A DNA stretch of 35,998 nucleotides from an uncultured Eubacteriales bacterium (GCA_902790015.1 CADAQF010000025.1:1-35998), one strand, 5' to 3'. Positions 7,440-15,867 are shown, numbered from the stretch's first letter. A program made the numbers and translations. Notes: generated from the letters alone by a model not told the origin.

Positions 7440-8373
7440 CAGGCCCGCCCCCTTCCCTGCCCGCCCTGCGGCGCCTGAGCATCAGGGGCAGCTGTTTGCG
7501 GAAATAGGGCCCGGAGATGGCCAGCACGACGATGACGGAGGAAATGGCCTTGAGCATGAACGCGGGCATCTGCAGCCTGAGCGCCAGCGCGTACACCACG
7601 CGGAACAGCACCGCGCCCAGCACCGCGCCCAAAGCCCTTCTCAAGATAGGCTTCCTGCGGCTGACGATGACCCCGCCGATCAGCAGGGACGCCAGCGCCA
7701 CCGTGACCATGCCGGAGCCCATGTTGATATCGAAATTCTTCTGCTGCTGGGCCATCAGGCAGCCGGACAGGGCGGTAAAGGCGTTGGACACGCACAGGCC
7801 CACCGTGGTGGTGAAGGCGGGGTCGATGGAGGACGAGCGCACCATGTCGGCGTTGCTTCCGGTGGCGCGGATGGCGAGGCCCATTTTGGTCCTCAAAAAC
7901 AGGCACAGGAACACGACCATCAGCGCCGCGGCCGCCGCCAGCACGAGCAGCTTGTACTGCCCGGCCAGGAAGGTGCCGTTCAGCGCGTCCTTGGCCATGG
8001 AAAAAACGGTGACGGTCTTATTCATGCTGAGGGTCGCCTTGTTGCCGGCGATGGCCATATTGACCGAATAAAGCGCGGTGTTCACCACGATGCCGGCCAG
8101 CAGGCTCTGTACGCCCATGCGCATCTGCAGCGTCGCCGTCACCAGGCCGGACAGCATCCCGGCCAGCATGGCAGCCGGCAAGGACAGCCACGGGTGTCCC
8201 GCCAGCGCCACCACCGCGCCCACCACGGCGCCCAGGGTGAAGCAGCCGTCGGTGGACAGGTCGCACACGTTCAGCATCGAATAACTCAAAAAAAGCGCCA
8301 GCACGGTCAGGGCGTTGACCAGTCCCAGCTCCAGGGCGGTCTGGCCCAGGGCAAGCAGTTTATCCAGTTCCAT
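7432..8373 (-). CDS. trpY: ABC transporter permease, tryptophan type
   Basis: A 313-residue integral membrane protein with about eight to nine hydrophobic segments. It belongs to the permease type paired with TrpX-like binding proteins (related to branched-chain amino-acid and simple-sugar permeases). Typical features are LNVCDLSTDGCFTLGA near the first segments, the cytoplasmic loop GLAIRATGSNADMVR that contacts the ATPase, and LLIGGVIV near the end. I chose the ATG at 8373 (MELDKLLALG) with GTGGAG upstream; the open frame runs further upstream without a plausible start. It lies between the binding protein and ATPase genes, 74 nt behind the former. Confidence 0.85.
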   Translation of the reverse strand: MELDKLLALGQTALELGLVNALTVLALFLSYSMLNVCDLSTDGCFTLGAVVGAVVALAGHPWLSLPAAMLAGMLSGLVTATLQMRMGVQSLLAGIVVNTALYSVNMAIAGNKATLSMNKTVTVFSMAKDALNGTFLAGQYKLLVLAAAAALMVVFLCLFLRTKMGLAIRATGSNADMVRSSSIDPAFTTTVGLCVSNAFTALSGCLMAQQQKNFDINMGSGMVTVALASLLIGGVIVSRRKPILRRALGAVLGAVLFRVVYALALRLQMPAFMLKAISSVIVVLAISGPYFRKQLPLMLRRRRAGREGGGPDA

Positions 8374-8409
8374 GTAAATGTATCTCCACAGGGTGATCAG
8401 GCAAAAGCC

Positions 8410-8439
8410 GCCGGAGGGAGGAAGATGTCCCCCTCCGGC
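8410..8439 (-). terminator. Intercistronic hairpin between trpX and trpY
   Basis: On the minus strand GCCGGAGGG (8439-8431) pairs with CCCTCCGGC (8418-8410) and is followed after two bases by CTTTTG. It could act as a leaky terminator or protect the upstream mRNA, which would give more binding protein than permease, a common pattern in ABC operons. Confidence 0.5.
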
Positions 8440-8447
8440 AGCAGTCA

Positions 8448-9476
8448 TTACTGGGCCAGGTCGTCAAAGGACTCGGCGGTGGTGATAGGCTGCACCTTGG
8501 TGCAGTAGGGCGCGAACTTTTCCGCGAGCTGCTCAAAGGAAAGCCCCAGGGCGGCGGCGGTTTCGGTGTTGACGGTGGCGGTGCCGTTGTCAAAGGTCAT
8601 CACGGGCAGTTCGGCGGGGGCAAGCCCGTCCACCAGGATCTGAAGGATCATGTTGGCGGTCTCCCGGCCGAGGTTGGCGTAGTCCACGCCGTAGCCCAGG
8701 AAGGCGCCGTTCAGGGCAAAGGAGTCCGCCCCGGTGTAATGGGGGATGCCCGCCGCCGCCAGGGTCTCATAGATGGAAAGCTCGGCAGCCATGATGGTGT
8801 TGTCGGTCGGGGTGAAGACGGCGTCCATCTGGTCGGCCACGATGGCGTCCGCGGCCAGGATGACCTCGGCTATGTTGCTGCCGGCGTATTCGCGCACGTT
8901 CACGCCCTTCTGGGCCAGGATCTCCTTGGCAGCGGCGATGGGCGCGGTGGAGGCGTCCTCGGCGGGGTTATACAGCAGGGCTATGTCCTTTGCGTCCGGG
9001 TTGGCGGCAAAGATCAGGTTGAGCACGGCGGCGGTATCCAGATAGTCGGAGGTGCCGGTGATGTTGGCGCCGGGCTTCTCCAGGGATTCCACCAGCCCCG
9101 CTCCCAGCGGGTCGGACACGGCGGCGAACACCACGGGGATCCGGTTGTCCTCGGTCATGCCCTGCATGGTCATGGCCACGGGGGTGGCGATGGCCACCAT
9201 CAGGTCCACGTCGCTGGAAATAAAGTTGGCGATGATCTGCTGCATGACGCTGCCGTCCAGGTTGCAGTTGTCCTCCAGGATCTCAAAGGTGACGCCCTTT
9301 TCCGCCTGGGCCTCGCTCAGGCGCTGGCGCAGTGACGCGATGATCTGGTTCAGGGACGCGTCGTCCACAAAGTTGCAGATGCCGATCTTAAAGGAGGTCT
9401 TTCCCTCGGCCAGGGCGAAGGAGGACGCGGTCAAAAGCATGATGACGGTCAAAGCGAGGGCTGTGAGCTTTTTCAT
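8448..9476 (-). CDS. trpX: ABC transporter substrate-binding protein, tryptophan type
   Basis: A 342-residue protein with a signal peptide (MKKLTALALTVIMLLTASS, then FALAEG). It is of the ABC_sub_bind family: FKIGICNFVDDASLNQ at the start of the mature part, a VAIATPVAMTMQ segment, IPVVFAAVSDPLGAGLV, then NPDAKDIALLYNPAEDAS and AVFTPTDNTIM. It lacks an obvious lipobox cysteine after the signal, so its anchoring is unclear. Family members bind aromatic amino acids or unrelated small ligands. Here the leader is a T-box with a Trp (UGG) specifier, which argues for tryptophan or a precursor. GGAAGG precedes the ATG. Confidence 0.85.
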   Translation of the reverse strand: MKKLTALALTVIMLLTASSFALAEGKTSFKIGICNFVDDASLNQIIASLRQRLSEAQAEKGVTFEILEDNCNLDGSVMQQIIANFISSDVDLMVAIATPVAMTMQGMTEDNRIPVVFAAVSDPLGAGLVESLEKPGANITGTSDYLDTAAVLNLIFAANPDAKDIALLYNPAEDASTAPIAAAKEILAQKGVNVREYAGSNIAEVILAADAIVADQMDAVFTPTDNTIMAAELSIYETLAAAGIPHYTGADSFALNGAFLGYGVDYANLGRETANMILQILVDGLAPAELPVMTFDNGTATVNTETAAALGLSFEQLAEKFAPYCTKVQPITTAESFDDLAQ

Positions 9477-9651
9477 TTCGGATACCTTCCTTTCTGTTCT
9501 GAAGCTTCGGATTCTGATGACCGGAGCCGGTCACGGGATCATGTGGTTCCTGCCTTCGGCCGGATGGAATCAGACGAAACGGCTTTTCCGGGAGACGCGC
9601 GCTCTCCCGGGGCCGCCCTCGTCCGGCGGATGCCGGCCCGGGTACCACAGC

Positions 9652-9935
9652 AAAACGCCCCACCGCACCTTAACTGGTGCGCTGAGGCGGTAAAACCGTG
9701 TTGCCACTCAGCTTTGCCGAAGGTCTCCCTTGCGGCACGCTCATCCGCATACCCATGATATGCGCCTGCCTGATAACGGGTGCGGTTTCCCGTCGCTGCC
9801 TACCGCGGCAAACAGCCGCCTTCGGAGCGCCCTCCGGAGCCCATTCGCTTTCCGCGCGCGCACCGCCGTCACACTCTCAGCGGTTCCCTTGGCCGCGCCA
9901 AACGGGAAGTTACTCTTCTCCATCACCGGTTTGCG
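9652..9935 (-). promoter_or_regulatory. T-box riboswitch with tryptophan (UGG) specifier
   Basis: The transcript from the promoter at 9942-9970 begins with a Stem I. GGAG on its 5' side pairs with CTCC just after the specifier, and CTTCC pairs with GGAAAG just before it. The internal loop holds AGTA on one side and GAATGG on the other, so the specifier is TGG at 9843-9841. Further down, GAGTGGCAACACGG (9709-9696) is the T-box itself. Its UGGC can pair with the GCCA end of bacterial tRNA-Trp, whose discriminator is G. GCTGAG and CTCAGC form the antiterminator. The competing terminator (CGCACC with GGTGCG, flanked by CGCC with GGCG) ends in TTTT at 9655-9652. Uncharged tRNA-Trp should switch the operon on. 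Confidence 0.88.
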
Positions 9936-9941
9936 GAAGAA

Positions 9942-9970
9942 ATGTTACCATAAACCCCCGTCTCTGTCAA
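9942..9970 (-). promoter_or_regulatory. Promoter of the T-box/trpXYZ transcript
   Basis: TTGACA (9970-9965) and TAACAT (9947-9942) on the minus strand have a 17-nt spacer. The predicted start lies just before Stem I of the T-box. The divergent MFS promoter begins 65 nt away. Together with the T-box and the trpX leader these sites account for most of the 645 nt between 9477 and 10121. Confidence 0.75.
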
Positions 9971-10034
9971 CCGGTAAAATTGTTCTTTCGATGTCTTTGC
10001 GCGCGGGAGAGGCCGCGCAATTTGTCATACATCG

Positions 10035-10063
10035 TTGAAATGCGGCGCGAAAAGTGGTATATT
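10035..10063 (+). promoter_or_regulatory. Promoter of the MFS-GDPD-mtaB operon
   Basis: TTGAAA (10035-10040) and TATATT (10058-10063) have a 17-nt spacer, about 58 nt before the ATG at 10122. No clear operator is visible. Confidence 0.65.
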
Positions 10064-10121
10064 GGAAGCGGAAAACCGCGCCTGAAAACACCCTGGCGCG
10101 GCAAAGGAGGAGGAAGGCTCC

Positions 10122-11423
10122 ATGAAGCTCAATATCCGGCGCACCATGCTGGTGGGACTTGCGTTTCTGTCCATCTGCGCGTTTTGGGAGATGTACGATT
10201 TCACGACCCCGCTGGTGCTCAAAAACACCTATCATCTGGGGGATACGTGGGCCGGCGTCGTCATGGCGATGGACAATATCCTGGCGCTGTTCCTTCTGCC
10301 CTTTTTTGGCGCCGTGTCCGACCGGTGCCATACCCGCATCGGGCGCAGGATGCCGTTCATTGTTGGCGGAACGGCGGCAGCCGCCGGCATTATCCTTCTG
10401 ATGCCGACGGCCATCAAAAACTGGCCGCTGTCCGGTTTTCTGCTGCTGCTTGGCCTGCTTTTGCTGGCCATGGGCATATACCGTAGCCCAGCTGTGGCCC
10501 TGATGCCGGATGTGACCCCGAAGCCCCTGCGCTCCAAGGGCAACGCGGTCATCAATCTGATGGGGGCCCTGGGCGGGCTCATTACGCTGATCCTGGTAAG
10601 GGTGGCCGTCCGCACGGGCGTAAACGCCCAGGGGGAAACGGTGTCGGATTACAGTCTGCTGTATTACGCCGTCGCCGCGCTGATGATCATCTGCATAGCG
10701 GTGCTCTTCCTGACCATCAGGGAGAAGGCGCTCACGGCTGAAATGGAAAGGATCCACTACGGTGAAACGGAGGAGACACGCCGCGCCGTGCAGACCGATG
10801 AAAAAGGCCGCCTGCGCCCCGAGGTCATGCGCTCCCTCGTCCTGATCCTGTGCTCGGTGGCGCTGTGGTTCATGGGCTACAACGCCGTCACCACCGCCTT
10901 TTCCAAATACATGACCACCGTCTGGCAGGTGACGGAGGGCACGGCCGCCACGGTCAAGATGCTGCCCACTGCCGTGGCCATATTGAGCTACTGGCCGGTA
11001 GGCATCTTTGCCTCCCGGGCGGGCCGCAAAAAGGTGATCCTGACCGGCGTGCTCCTGCTCACCGCCTGCTTTGCGCTGTGCGGGTTCCTTACGGCCATGA
11101 GCTTCCTTACCTACATCGTGTTCGCGCTGGTGGGCGTGGCGTGGGCGGCCATCAACGTGAACTCCCTGCCCATGGTGGTGGAGCTGGCCACCGGGGCGGA
11201 CACCGGCAAATACACCGGTTACTATTACACCTTCTCCATGGCCGCCCAGGTGCTGACGCCCATACTGTCCGGGTGGCTGCTTGAAAACGTGGGATATCAC
11301 ACGCTGTTTCCCTACGCGGCGCTGATGGTGTTCGGCTCGTTTCTGACGATGCTGTTCGTCCGTCACGGGGATTCCAGGCCGGAGGCAAAATCGGGCCTGG
11401 AAGCGCTGGATGTGGAGGATTAA
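10122..11423 (+). CDS. MFS transporter, SLC45/GPH-like sugar carrier
   Basis: A 433-residue protein with about twelve hydrophobic segments. The loop after the second segment, SDRCHTRIGRRMPFIVGG, is the motif A version found in sucrose/SLC45 and glycoside-pentoside-hexuronide carriers. The late segment INVNSLPMVVELA and the following KYTGYYYTFSMAAQVLTP are also typical of that group. The likely role is proton- or sodium-coupled uptake of a sugar or glycoside. The substrate is not readable. AAAGGAGGAGGAAGG precedes the ATG. The GDPD gene begins at the very next base after its TAA, so the two are co-expressed. The amylosucrase-like gene at 23710 could use a similar substrate, but is 12 kb away. 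Confidence 0.8.
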   Translation: MKLNIRRTMLVGLAFLSICAFWEMYDFTTPLVLKNTYHLGDTWAGVVMAMDNILALFLLPFFGAVSDRCHTRIGRRMPFIVGGTAAAAGIILLMPTAIKNWPLSGFLLLLGLLLLAMGIYRSPAVALMPDVTPKPLRSKGNAVINLMGALGGLITLILVRVAVRTGVNAQGETVSDYSLLYYAVAALMIICIAVLFLTIREKALTAEMERIHYGETEETRRAVQTDEKGRLRPEVMRSLVLILCSVALWFMGYNAVTTAFSKYMTTVWQVTEGTAATVKMLPTAVAILSYWPVGIFASRAGRKKVILTGVLLLTACFALCGFLTAMSFLTYIVFALVGVAWAAINVNSLPMVVELATGADTGKYTGYYYTFSMAAQVLTPILSGWLLENVGYHTLFPYAALMVFGSFLTMLFVRHGDSRPEAKSGLEALDVED

Positions 11424-12233
11424 ATGATCTTCGCGCTTATCCTGGCGGCGCTGTGCTGCCTGTATCTGTTCCTGATCGCCCCCGGGCTTTCACATAGGCC
11501 GCTGGGCCCGTTTGCCGGGCTTTACGCCCACCGCGGCCTGTGGGACGCAGAAAAGGGCATCCCCGAAAACAGCGTTCCCGCCTTCCGCCAAGCGGTCGCG
11601 GCCGGCTTCGGCATCGAAACGGACGTGCACCTGACCCGCGACGGGCAGCTGGTGGTTTTTCACGACGATACGCTTCAAAGGATGTGCGGCGACGACCGGG
11701 CCATAGCGGACTGCACTTTGAGCGAGCTTAAATCCCTGCGCCTTAACGGCACCGACGAAACCATCCCCACCTTCGACGAATGCCTGGAGGCGGTGGACGC
11801 AAAGACGCCCCTGCTGGTGGAAATCAAAACCTGCAGGGACGTGGGCACCCTCTGCGCCCGGGTGAACGAACGCCTTTCTTCCTATCAGGGCCCCTACCTG
11901 ATTGAAAGCTTCGACCCCCGGGCCGTCCGCTGGTACAAAAAAAACCGGCCGGACATTCTGCGCGGCCAGCTGACCTTCGGGCTGGTCAGGCCGTCTAAGC
12001 TTCCCAAAATCCCGCTTACGCGTCTGCTTGCAAGCCAGGTGCCCAACTGCCTGGGCCGGCCCGATTTCCTGGCCTGCGAGGCCGTGACCGACCACAGCCT
12101 GCCGCTTAAACTCACGCGTCTGTTCCGCCCCCATCTGGCGGCGTGGACCGTAAGGAGCCCTGAGGAGATGGCCGGGCTAAAGGACCGCTACGAGATCCAG
12201 ATATTCGAGGGCTTCACGCCCCCTACACACTGA
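11424..12233 (+). CDS. Membrane-anchored glycerophosphodiester phosphodiesterase
   Basis: A 269-residue enzyme of the GDPD family, which cleaves glycerophosphodiesters to glycerol-3-phosphate and an alcohol. One N-terminal hydrophobic segment (IFALILAALCCLYLFLIAP) anchors it, so the catalytic domain is probably outside. Active-site signatures are in order: HR at 36-37 in YAHRGLW, PENS near 48-50, Glu65 and Asp67 in IETDVHLTRDG, and His80 in FHDDTL. Late in the protein, AAWTV matches the family's C-terminal motif. Its ATG follows the MFS stop codon directly, and mtaB begins 14 nt after it. A second, soluble GDPD is encoded at 26458. Confidence 0.85.
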   Translation: MIFALILAALCCLYLFLIAPGLSHRPLGPFAGLYAHRGLWDAEKGIPENSVPAFRQAVAAGFGIETDVHLTRDGQLVVFHDDTLQRMCGDDRAIADCTLSELKSLRLNGTDETIPTFDECLEAVDAKTPLLVEIKTCRDVGTLCARVNERLSSYQGPYLIESFDPRAVRWYKKNRPDILRGQLTFGLVRPSKLPKIPLTRLLASQVPNCLGRPDFLACEAVTDHSLPLKLTRLFRPHLAAWTVRSPEEMAGLKDRYEIQIFEGFTPPTH

Positions 12234-12247
12234 CCGGGGAGGCCTTC

Positions 12248-13537
12248 ATGCCGAGCGTCGCTTTTCACACCCTGGGCTGCAAGGTAAACCAGTACGACAC
12301 CCAGGCCATGCTCGAATGCTTTGAGAGGGCCGGCTACGAGGTGCGCCCCTTTGACCAGCCGGCCGACGTATATGTGATCAACACCTGCACCGTGACCGGC
12401 ACGGGGGACAAAAAATCCCTGAACGCCGTGCGCCGCGCCCAAAGGCTCAACCCCAAGGCGGATATCGTGATCGCCGGGTGTCTTGCGCAAAGGGACGGCG
12501 AACAGCTTCTTGCAACCGGCGCGCGGCTGGTCATCGGCGCGTCCCGGCGCGGCGAGGTGGTGGAGCTGCTCCGCCTTGCCCAAAGCGAAAACCGGCAGCT
12601 GGCGGCCGTTCAGCGGGACATCCTGCGCATCCCGTTTGAGCCCCTGACGGTATCCGGCGATATGGACCATACCCGCGCCGTCATCAAGATCCAGGAGGGC
12701 TGCGACCGCTACTGCACCTACTGCATCATCCCCTACGTGCGGGGCGGCATCCGCTCCCGGGCTCCCAAGGATATCCGCGCCGAGGCCATCAGGCTTTCCA
12801 ACGCCGGCTTCAGGGAGCTGGTGCTCACCGGCATCCACCTGACCAGCTACGGCCGGGACCTGGAGGGAGAGACCCTGCTGGACGGCATCCGCGCCGCCCG
12901 CGCTCCCGGCGTCAGCCGCATTCGTCTGGGGTCGCTGGAGCCAGTCGCGGCCGACGAGGCCTTCGCCCGGGCGCTGCGTCAGATCCCCGAAATCTGTCCC
13001 CAGTTCCATCTGGCGCTGCAGTCGGGCAGCGACACGGTGCTCAAAAGGATGCGCCGCCGCTATACCACGGCGGAGTTTTCCCGCTCCGCAGGTTTCCTGC
13101 GGGAGGCCTTCCCCGGCTGCGCCCTGACCACTGACGTGATCACCGGCTTTCCCGGGGAAACGGAGGAGGAATTCGAACAGACCCTTTCCTTCGTCCGGCA
13201 GATCGGCTTTGCCCGCCTGCACGTTTTCCCCTTCAGCGCCCGCCAGGGCACGCCCGCCGCGCGCATGGGCGGGCAGGTGCCGCGCGCCGTACGGGAACAG
13301 CGGGCCCGCGTCCTGATCGCCGCGGGCCGGGAAACGGCGAAAGCGTGGGCCGAAGGGCAGCTGGGCCGCGTCCGCCCCGTGCTGGTGGAGGACCTGGGCC
13401 CGGACGGCATACCCCGCGGCTACACCCCGGAATACGCCCAGACGGCCGTCCCCGGCGGCGCGCAGGGGGAGATCGTGCCGGTGCGCCTGGTTGCATACGG
13501 CGAAGACGGCGTTTTCCGGGGAGAAAGGGCGGACTGA
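12248..13537 (+). CDS. mtaB: tRNA (t6A37) methylthiotransferase MtaB
   Basis: A 429-residue radical SAM enzyme that adds a methylthio group to t6A at position 37 of certain tRNAs, forming ms2t6A. The N-terminal UPF0004 domain opens with FHTLGCKVNQYDTQ and contains the three cysteines for the second cluster (GCKVN, NTCTVTG, AGCLAQ). The radical SAM motif EGCDRYCTYC has Cys152, Cys156 and Cys159. LQSGSDTVLKRMRRRY is a family hallmark, and a TRAM-like tail closes the protein. The GCKVNQ start favours MtaB over MiaB or RimO. GGGGAGG precedes the ATG. It is the third gene of the MFS-GDPD operon, with no functional link evident. Confidence 0.9.
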   Translation: MPSVAFHTLGCKVNQYDTQAMLECFERAGYEVRPFDQPADVYVINTCTVTGTGDKKSLNAVRRAQRLNPKADIVIAGCLAQRDGEQLLATGARLVIGASRRGEVVELLRLAQSENRQLAAVQRDILRIPFEPLTVSGDMDHTRAVIKIQEGCDRYCTYCIIPYVRGGIRSRAPKDIRAEAIRLSNAGFRELVLTGIHLTSYGRDLEGETLLDGIRAARAPGVSRIRLGSLEPVAADEAFARALRQIPEICPQFHLALQSGSDTVLKRMRRRYTTAEFSRSAGFLREAFPGCALTTDVITGFPGETEEEFEQTLSFVRQIGFARLHVFPFSARQGTPAARMGGQVPRAVREQRARVLIAAGRETAKAWAEGQLGRVRPVLVEDLGPDGIPRGYTPEYAQTAVPGGAQGEIVPVRLVAYGEDGVFRGERAD

Positions 13538-13636
13538 AGCCCCTCAACAGGGATTCATGAAGCGCTGCCCTGAAACGCGCTTATTACGGCGATTATTCAA
13601 AAACGATCACAAAAACGCTTTAAGGAGGATAACGAC

Positions 13637-13981
13637 ATGAGCGACTGCCTGTTCTGCAAAATCATCGCGGGGGAAATCCCCTCTTCCAAAGTCTACGAGG
13701 ACGAGCTGTGCTACGCCTTCAGGGACATCAACCCCCAGGCGCCGGTGCATGCCGTGCTGGTGCCCAAGACACACGTCACAGGGCTTAACGGCCTGGACGG
13801 GCTGACGGACGAGGAACTGGCCCACCTGATCCGCGCGGCGCAGGCCGTGGCGCGGGAAGCCGGCGTGCGCGAAAGCGGCTACCGCCTGGTATCCAACTGC
13901 GGCAGGGACGCCTGCCAGTCGGTCCAGCACCTGCATTTCCACATCCTGGGCGGCCGGCAGCTTAAGGACCAGGCGGGTTAA
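13637..13981 (+). CDS. HIT family protein (HinT-like nucleotide hydrolase)
   Basis: A 114-residue protein of normal length for Hint-type HIT proteins, which hydrolyse purine nucleoside phosphoramidates. It begins CLFCKIIAGEIPSSKVYED, a family hallmark, and carries the histidine triad His98, His100 and His102 in QHLHFHILGG. The Cys4/Cys7 pair resembles the zinc-binding pair of some Hint proteins. AAGGAGG precedes the ATG. It sits 99 nt behind mtaB and could be read from the same transcript or from its own promoter. It converges on the MATE gene, only 10 nt away, with no terminator evident between them. Confidence 0.9.
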   Translation: MSDCLFCKIIAGEIPSSKVYEDELCYAFRDINPQAPVHAVLVPKTHVTGLNGLDGLTDEELAHLIRAAQAVAREAGVRESGYRLVSNCGRDACQSVQHLHFHILGGRQLKDQAG

Positions 13982-13991
13982 GGCGTTCAGG

Positions 13992-15335
13992 TCATAACGA
14001 CCGCTTCATGGTCTTCTTCCATCCGCCCTTTCTGACCCGCCATATAAACAGGGCGCTTCGGAACACCCAGTCCACGATCATCCCGATCCAGACGCCCACG
14101 GCGCCCATCCCTCCCCATACGCCCAGCAGAAAGCTAAGACCTATGCGGAACATGAACATCGACAGGATGGACACGTACATCGTGAAGCGCACGTCGCTGC
14201 AGGCGCGCAGCATGTTGGGCAGGGTAAAGGAAAGCGGCCACAGCGGTATGGCAAAGCCCGCGTGCAGCATGACCAGCAGCCACGTAAGCTCCGTGGTTTC
14301 CGGGCTCAGGTGATAAAGCGACAGGATAGGCCTGAGCAGCGCCATCAGCGTCAGGCACAGAGGGATGGTGCCCCAGTAGGCGATCCTGATCAGCTTTTTC
14401 GCGTAATAGACCACCTGCTCCTCGTCCTGCGCGCCCACGCACTGGCCAATCACCGAGATCATGGCCAGGTTCATCGCCTGCCCCATGATGATCGACACGC
14501 TGTCCAGGCTGTTGGCCACGCCGTTGGCCGCGATCTGCACGGTGCCGAAGGTGGAAATGATGCTGACCACCAGCACCCGCCCCAGCTGAAAGATGCCGTT
14601 TTCCAGCCCGGAGGGGACGCCGATGGACAGTATTTTCCCGATGGTGTCCCTTTCAGGCCGGATGCGTTCGCGCAGAAGGTGCAAAGGCTCCTCCTGACGG
14701 CGAAAAAGCATGCGGGTCAGCAGCAGGGCGGCCGCCGCGCGGGAGACCAGGCTGGGAACGGCCACGCCCGCCGCGCCCATTTTGAGCAGGTACACGCACA
14801 GGGCGTTGCCGCAGACGTTGATGATGTTCATGATCACCGAAACGCGCAGGGTCACGCGGGCGTTGCCCATGGCCCTGAAAAGCGCGGCGCTGGACTGATA
14901 GACCGCCAGGAACGGAAACGACATCGCGGTGATCAGCAGGTAGATCAGCGCGTTGTCCATGACGTCCTGCTCGATGGAACCGAAAAACAGGCCTACCAGC
15001 CCCCGGCGCAGCAGGATGGCCGCCGCCGCGATCAAAAGCCCGGCCACCCCTGCCGTGTACATCAGCTGGTTGGCCGCCTGGCAGGCGTCCCGCTCCTTTT
15101 TGGCCCCCAGCCGCTGGGAACAGACCACCGCGCCGCCCGTGGCCAGCGCCGCCAGGACGCTGATGATCAGGTTGTTGATCATGTCCACCAGCGAAACGCC
15201 GGAAACGGCTGCCTCCCCGGCGGAGGCGATCATCATGGTGTCCGCCATCCCGACGGTGATGGACAGAAGCTGCTCCCATATAAGCGGCACGATCAGCTTC
15301 TTTAAATATGCGTTGGAAAACATCCTATTTTCCAT
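13992..15335 (-). CDS. MATE family multidrug/cation exporter
   Basis: A 447-residue membrane protein with about twelve hydrophobic segments in two halves, which is the MATE pattern. Supporting segments are LIVPLIWEQLLSITVGMADT at the start, the ISVLAALATGGAVVCSQ region of the first half, and the matching FGTVQIAANGVANSLDS and GQAMNLAMISVIGQ of the second half. MATE proteins export drugs or metabolites in exchange for sodium or protons. AAAGGAAG precedes the ATG. An extended -10 box lies about 45 nt upstream. It is divergent from the copper operon, so a promoter region of about 190 nt is shared. Confidence 0.88.
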   Translation of the reverse strand: MENRMFSNAYLKKLIVPLIWEQLLSITVGMADTMMIASAGEAAVSGVSLVDMINNLIISVLAALATGGAVVCSQRLGAKKERDACQAANQLMYTAGVAGLLIAAAAILLRRGLVGLFFGSIEQDVMDNALIYLLITAMSFPFLAVYQSSAALFRAMGNARVTLRVSVIMNIINVCGNALCVYLLKMGAAGVAVPSLVSRAAAALLLTRMLFRRQEEPLHLLRERIRPERDTIGKILSIGVPSGLENGIFQLGRVLVVSIISTFGTVQIAANGVANSLDSVSIIMGQAMNLAMISVIGQCVGAQDEEQVVYYAKKLIRIAYWGTIPLCLTLMALLRPILSLYHLSPETTELTWLLVMLHAGFAIPLWPLSFTLPNMLRACSDVRFTMYVSILSMFMFRIGLSFLLGVWGGMGAVGVWIGMIVDWVFRSALFIWRVRKGGWKKTMKRSL

Positions 15336-15377
15336 ACTGCGCTTCCTTTCGGGTCCCCCCCTGGGGGAACGCGGCGT

Positions 15378-15383
15378 ATTATA
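15378..15383 (-). promoter_or_regulatory. Extended -10 box for the MATE gene
   Basis: TGGTATAAT is read on the minus strand, a TATAAT with the TGn extension. No good -35 box lies 17 nt upstream, which is usual for extended -10 promoters. A C-run/G-run hairpin (CCCCC with GGGGG, at about 15355-15367) follows in the leader. Confidence 0.45.
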
Positions 15384-15443
15384 CCATAAAACCCGCCCTT
15401 CTCCTACGTTTTCCGCTAAAATTTTTCAGGACCGGAACACGGC

Positions 15444-15472
15444 TTGACATATACCCCGCCGGGGTATATAAT
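15444..15472 (+). promoter_or_regulatory. Promoter of the copper operon
   Basis: Perfect TTGACA (15444-15449) and TATAAT (15467-15472) with a 17-nt spacer. The spacer itself is a copper-operator palindrome, so a bound repressor would block RNA polymerase directly. Confidence 0.85.
15449..15469 (+). promoter_or_regulatory. CsoR operator inside the promoter spacer
   Basis: A 21-nt perfect palindrome, ATATACCCC-GCC-GGGGTATAT. The TACCCC...GGGGTA core is the known CsoR recognition pattern. It overlaps the -35 and -10 boxes of its own operon. Confidence 0.85.
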
Positions 15473-15486
15473 CAAGTCCGGAGACA

Positions 15487-15505
15487 GATACCCCTCCAGG
15501 GTATC
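15487..15505 (+). promoter_or_regulatory. Second CsoR-like palindrome in the leader
   Basis: GATACCC (15487-15493) and GGGTATC (15499-15505) are perfect inverted repeats 5 nt apart, just before the csoR ribosome binding site. The sequence resembles the main operator but with a longer spacer, so it may be a second CsoR site or an mRNA hairpin affecting csoR translation. Confidence 0.6.
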
Positions 15506-15522
15506 CTCCGGAAGGAAGACAT

Positions 15523-15867
15523 ATGATGGAAGATATTCGTTCAGAAGCAGCCTCAACCATCCCCGCCGCAGACGTCCCCTGCCTGAGCGCTTCAAGACAC
15601 ACGCGTCGCTCCGACGAACAGAAAGCCCGGCTCATGCACCGCCTGACCCGCATCGAGGGCCAGGTGCGGGGCCTTGAGAACATGCTGGAAAAGGACGCCT
15701 ACTGCAACGACATCCTCGTCCAGTCCTCCGCCATTCTGGCCGCGCTCAAGGCCTTCGACCGGGAGCTGCTGCGCGCCCATCTGCACCACTGCGTGGCGCA
15801 GGATATCCGGGAGGGCCGGGAGGAAACGCTGGACGAGCTGGCCGATACCCTGGGGAAGCTCATGTAA
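15523..15867 (+). CDS. csoR: Copper-sensing repressor CsoR
   Basis: A 114-residue all-helical repressor that leaves DNA when it binds Cu(I). The core [18 protein letters not shown] is the hallmark of the CsoR/RcnR family. The copper ligands are Cys61, His86 and Cys90, with exactly the Cys-25-His-4-Cys spacing of CsoR, which separates it from RcnR and CstR types. The N-terminal 30 residues are an extension without family likeness. Two adjacent ATG codons (15523, 15526) follow a GGAAGGAAG site; either could be used. It is the first gene of the operon, with copA 16 nt downstream, and it should repress its own promoter through the palindromes at 15449 and 15487. Confidence 0.9.
   Translation: MMEDIRSEAASTIPAADVPCLSASRHTRRSDEQKARLMHRLTRIEGQVRGLENMLEKDAYCNDILVQSSAILAALKAFDRELLRAHLHHCVAQDIREGREETLDELADTLGKLM

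Noticed and set aside
9540..9640. Second terminator in the trpX leader (CCGGGAGA with TCTCCCGG)
   Set aside because: The stem is followed by AAAAGCC rather than a T run on the transcribed strand, so it is not a terminator.
9945..11366. 473-residue minus-strand frame opposite the MFS gene
   Set aside because: Full of His, Gln and Arg, with no membrane or domain pattern. It would also run through the mapped promoters at 9942-10063.
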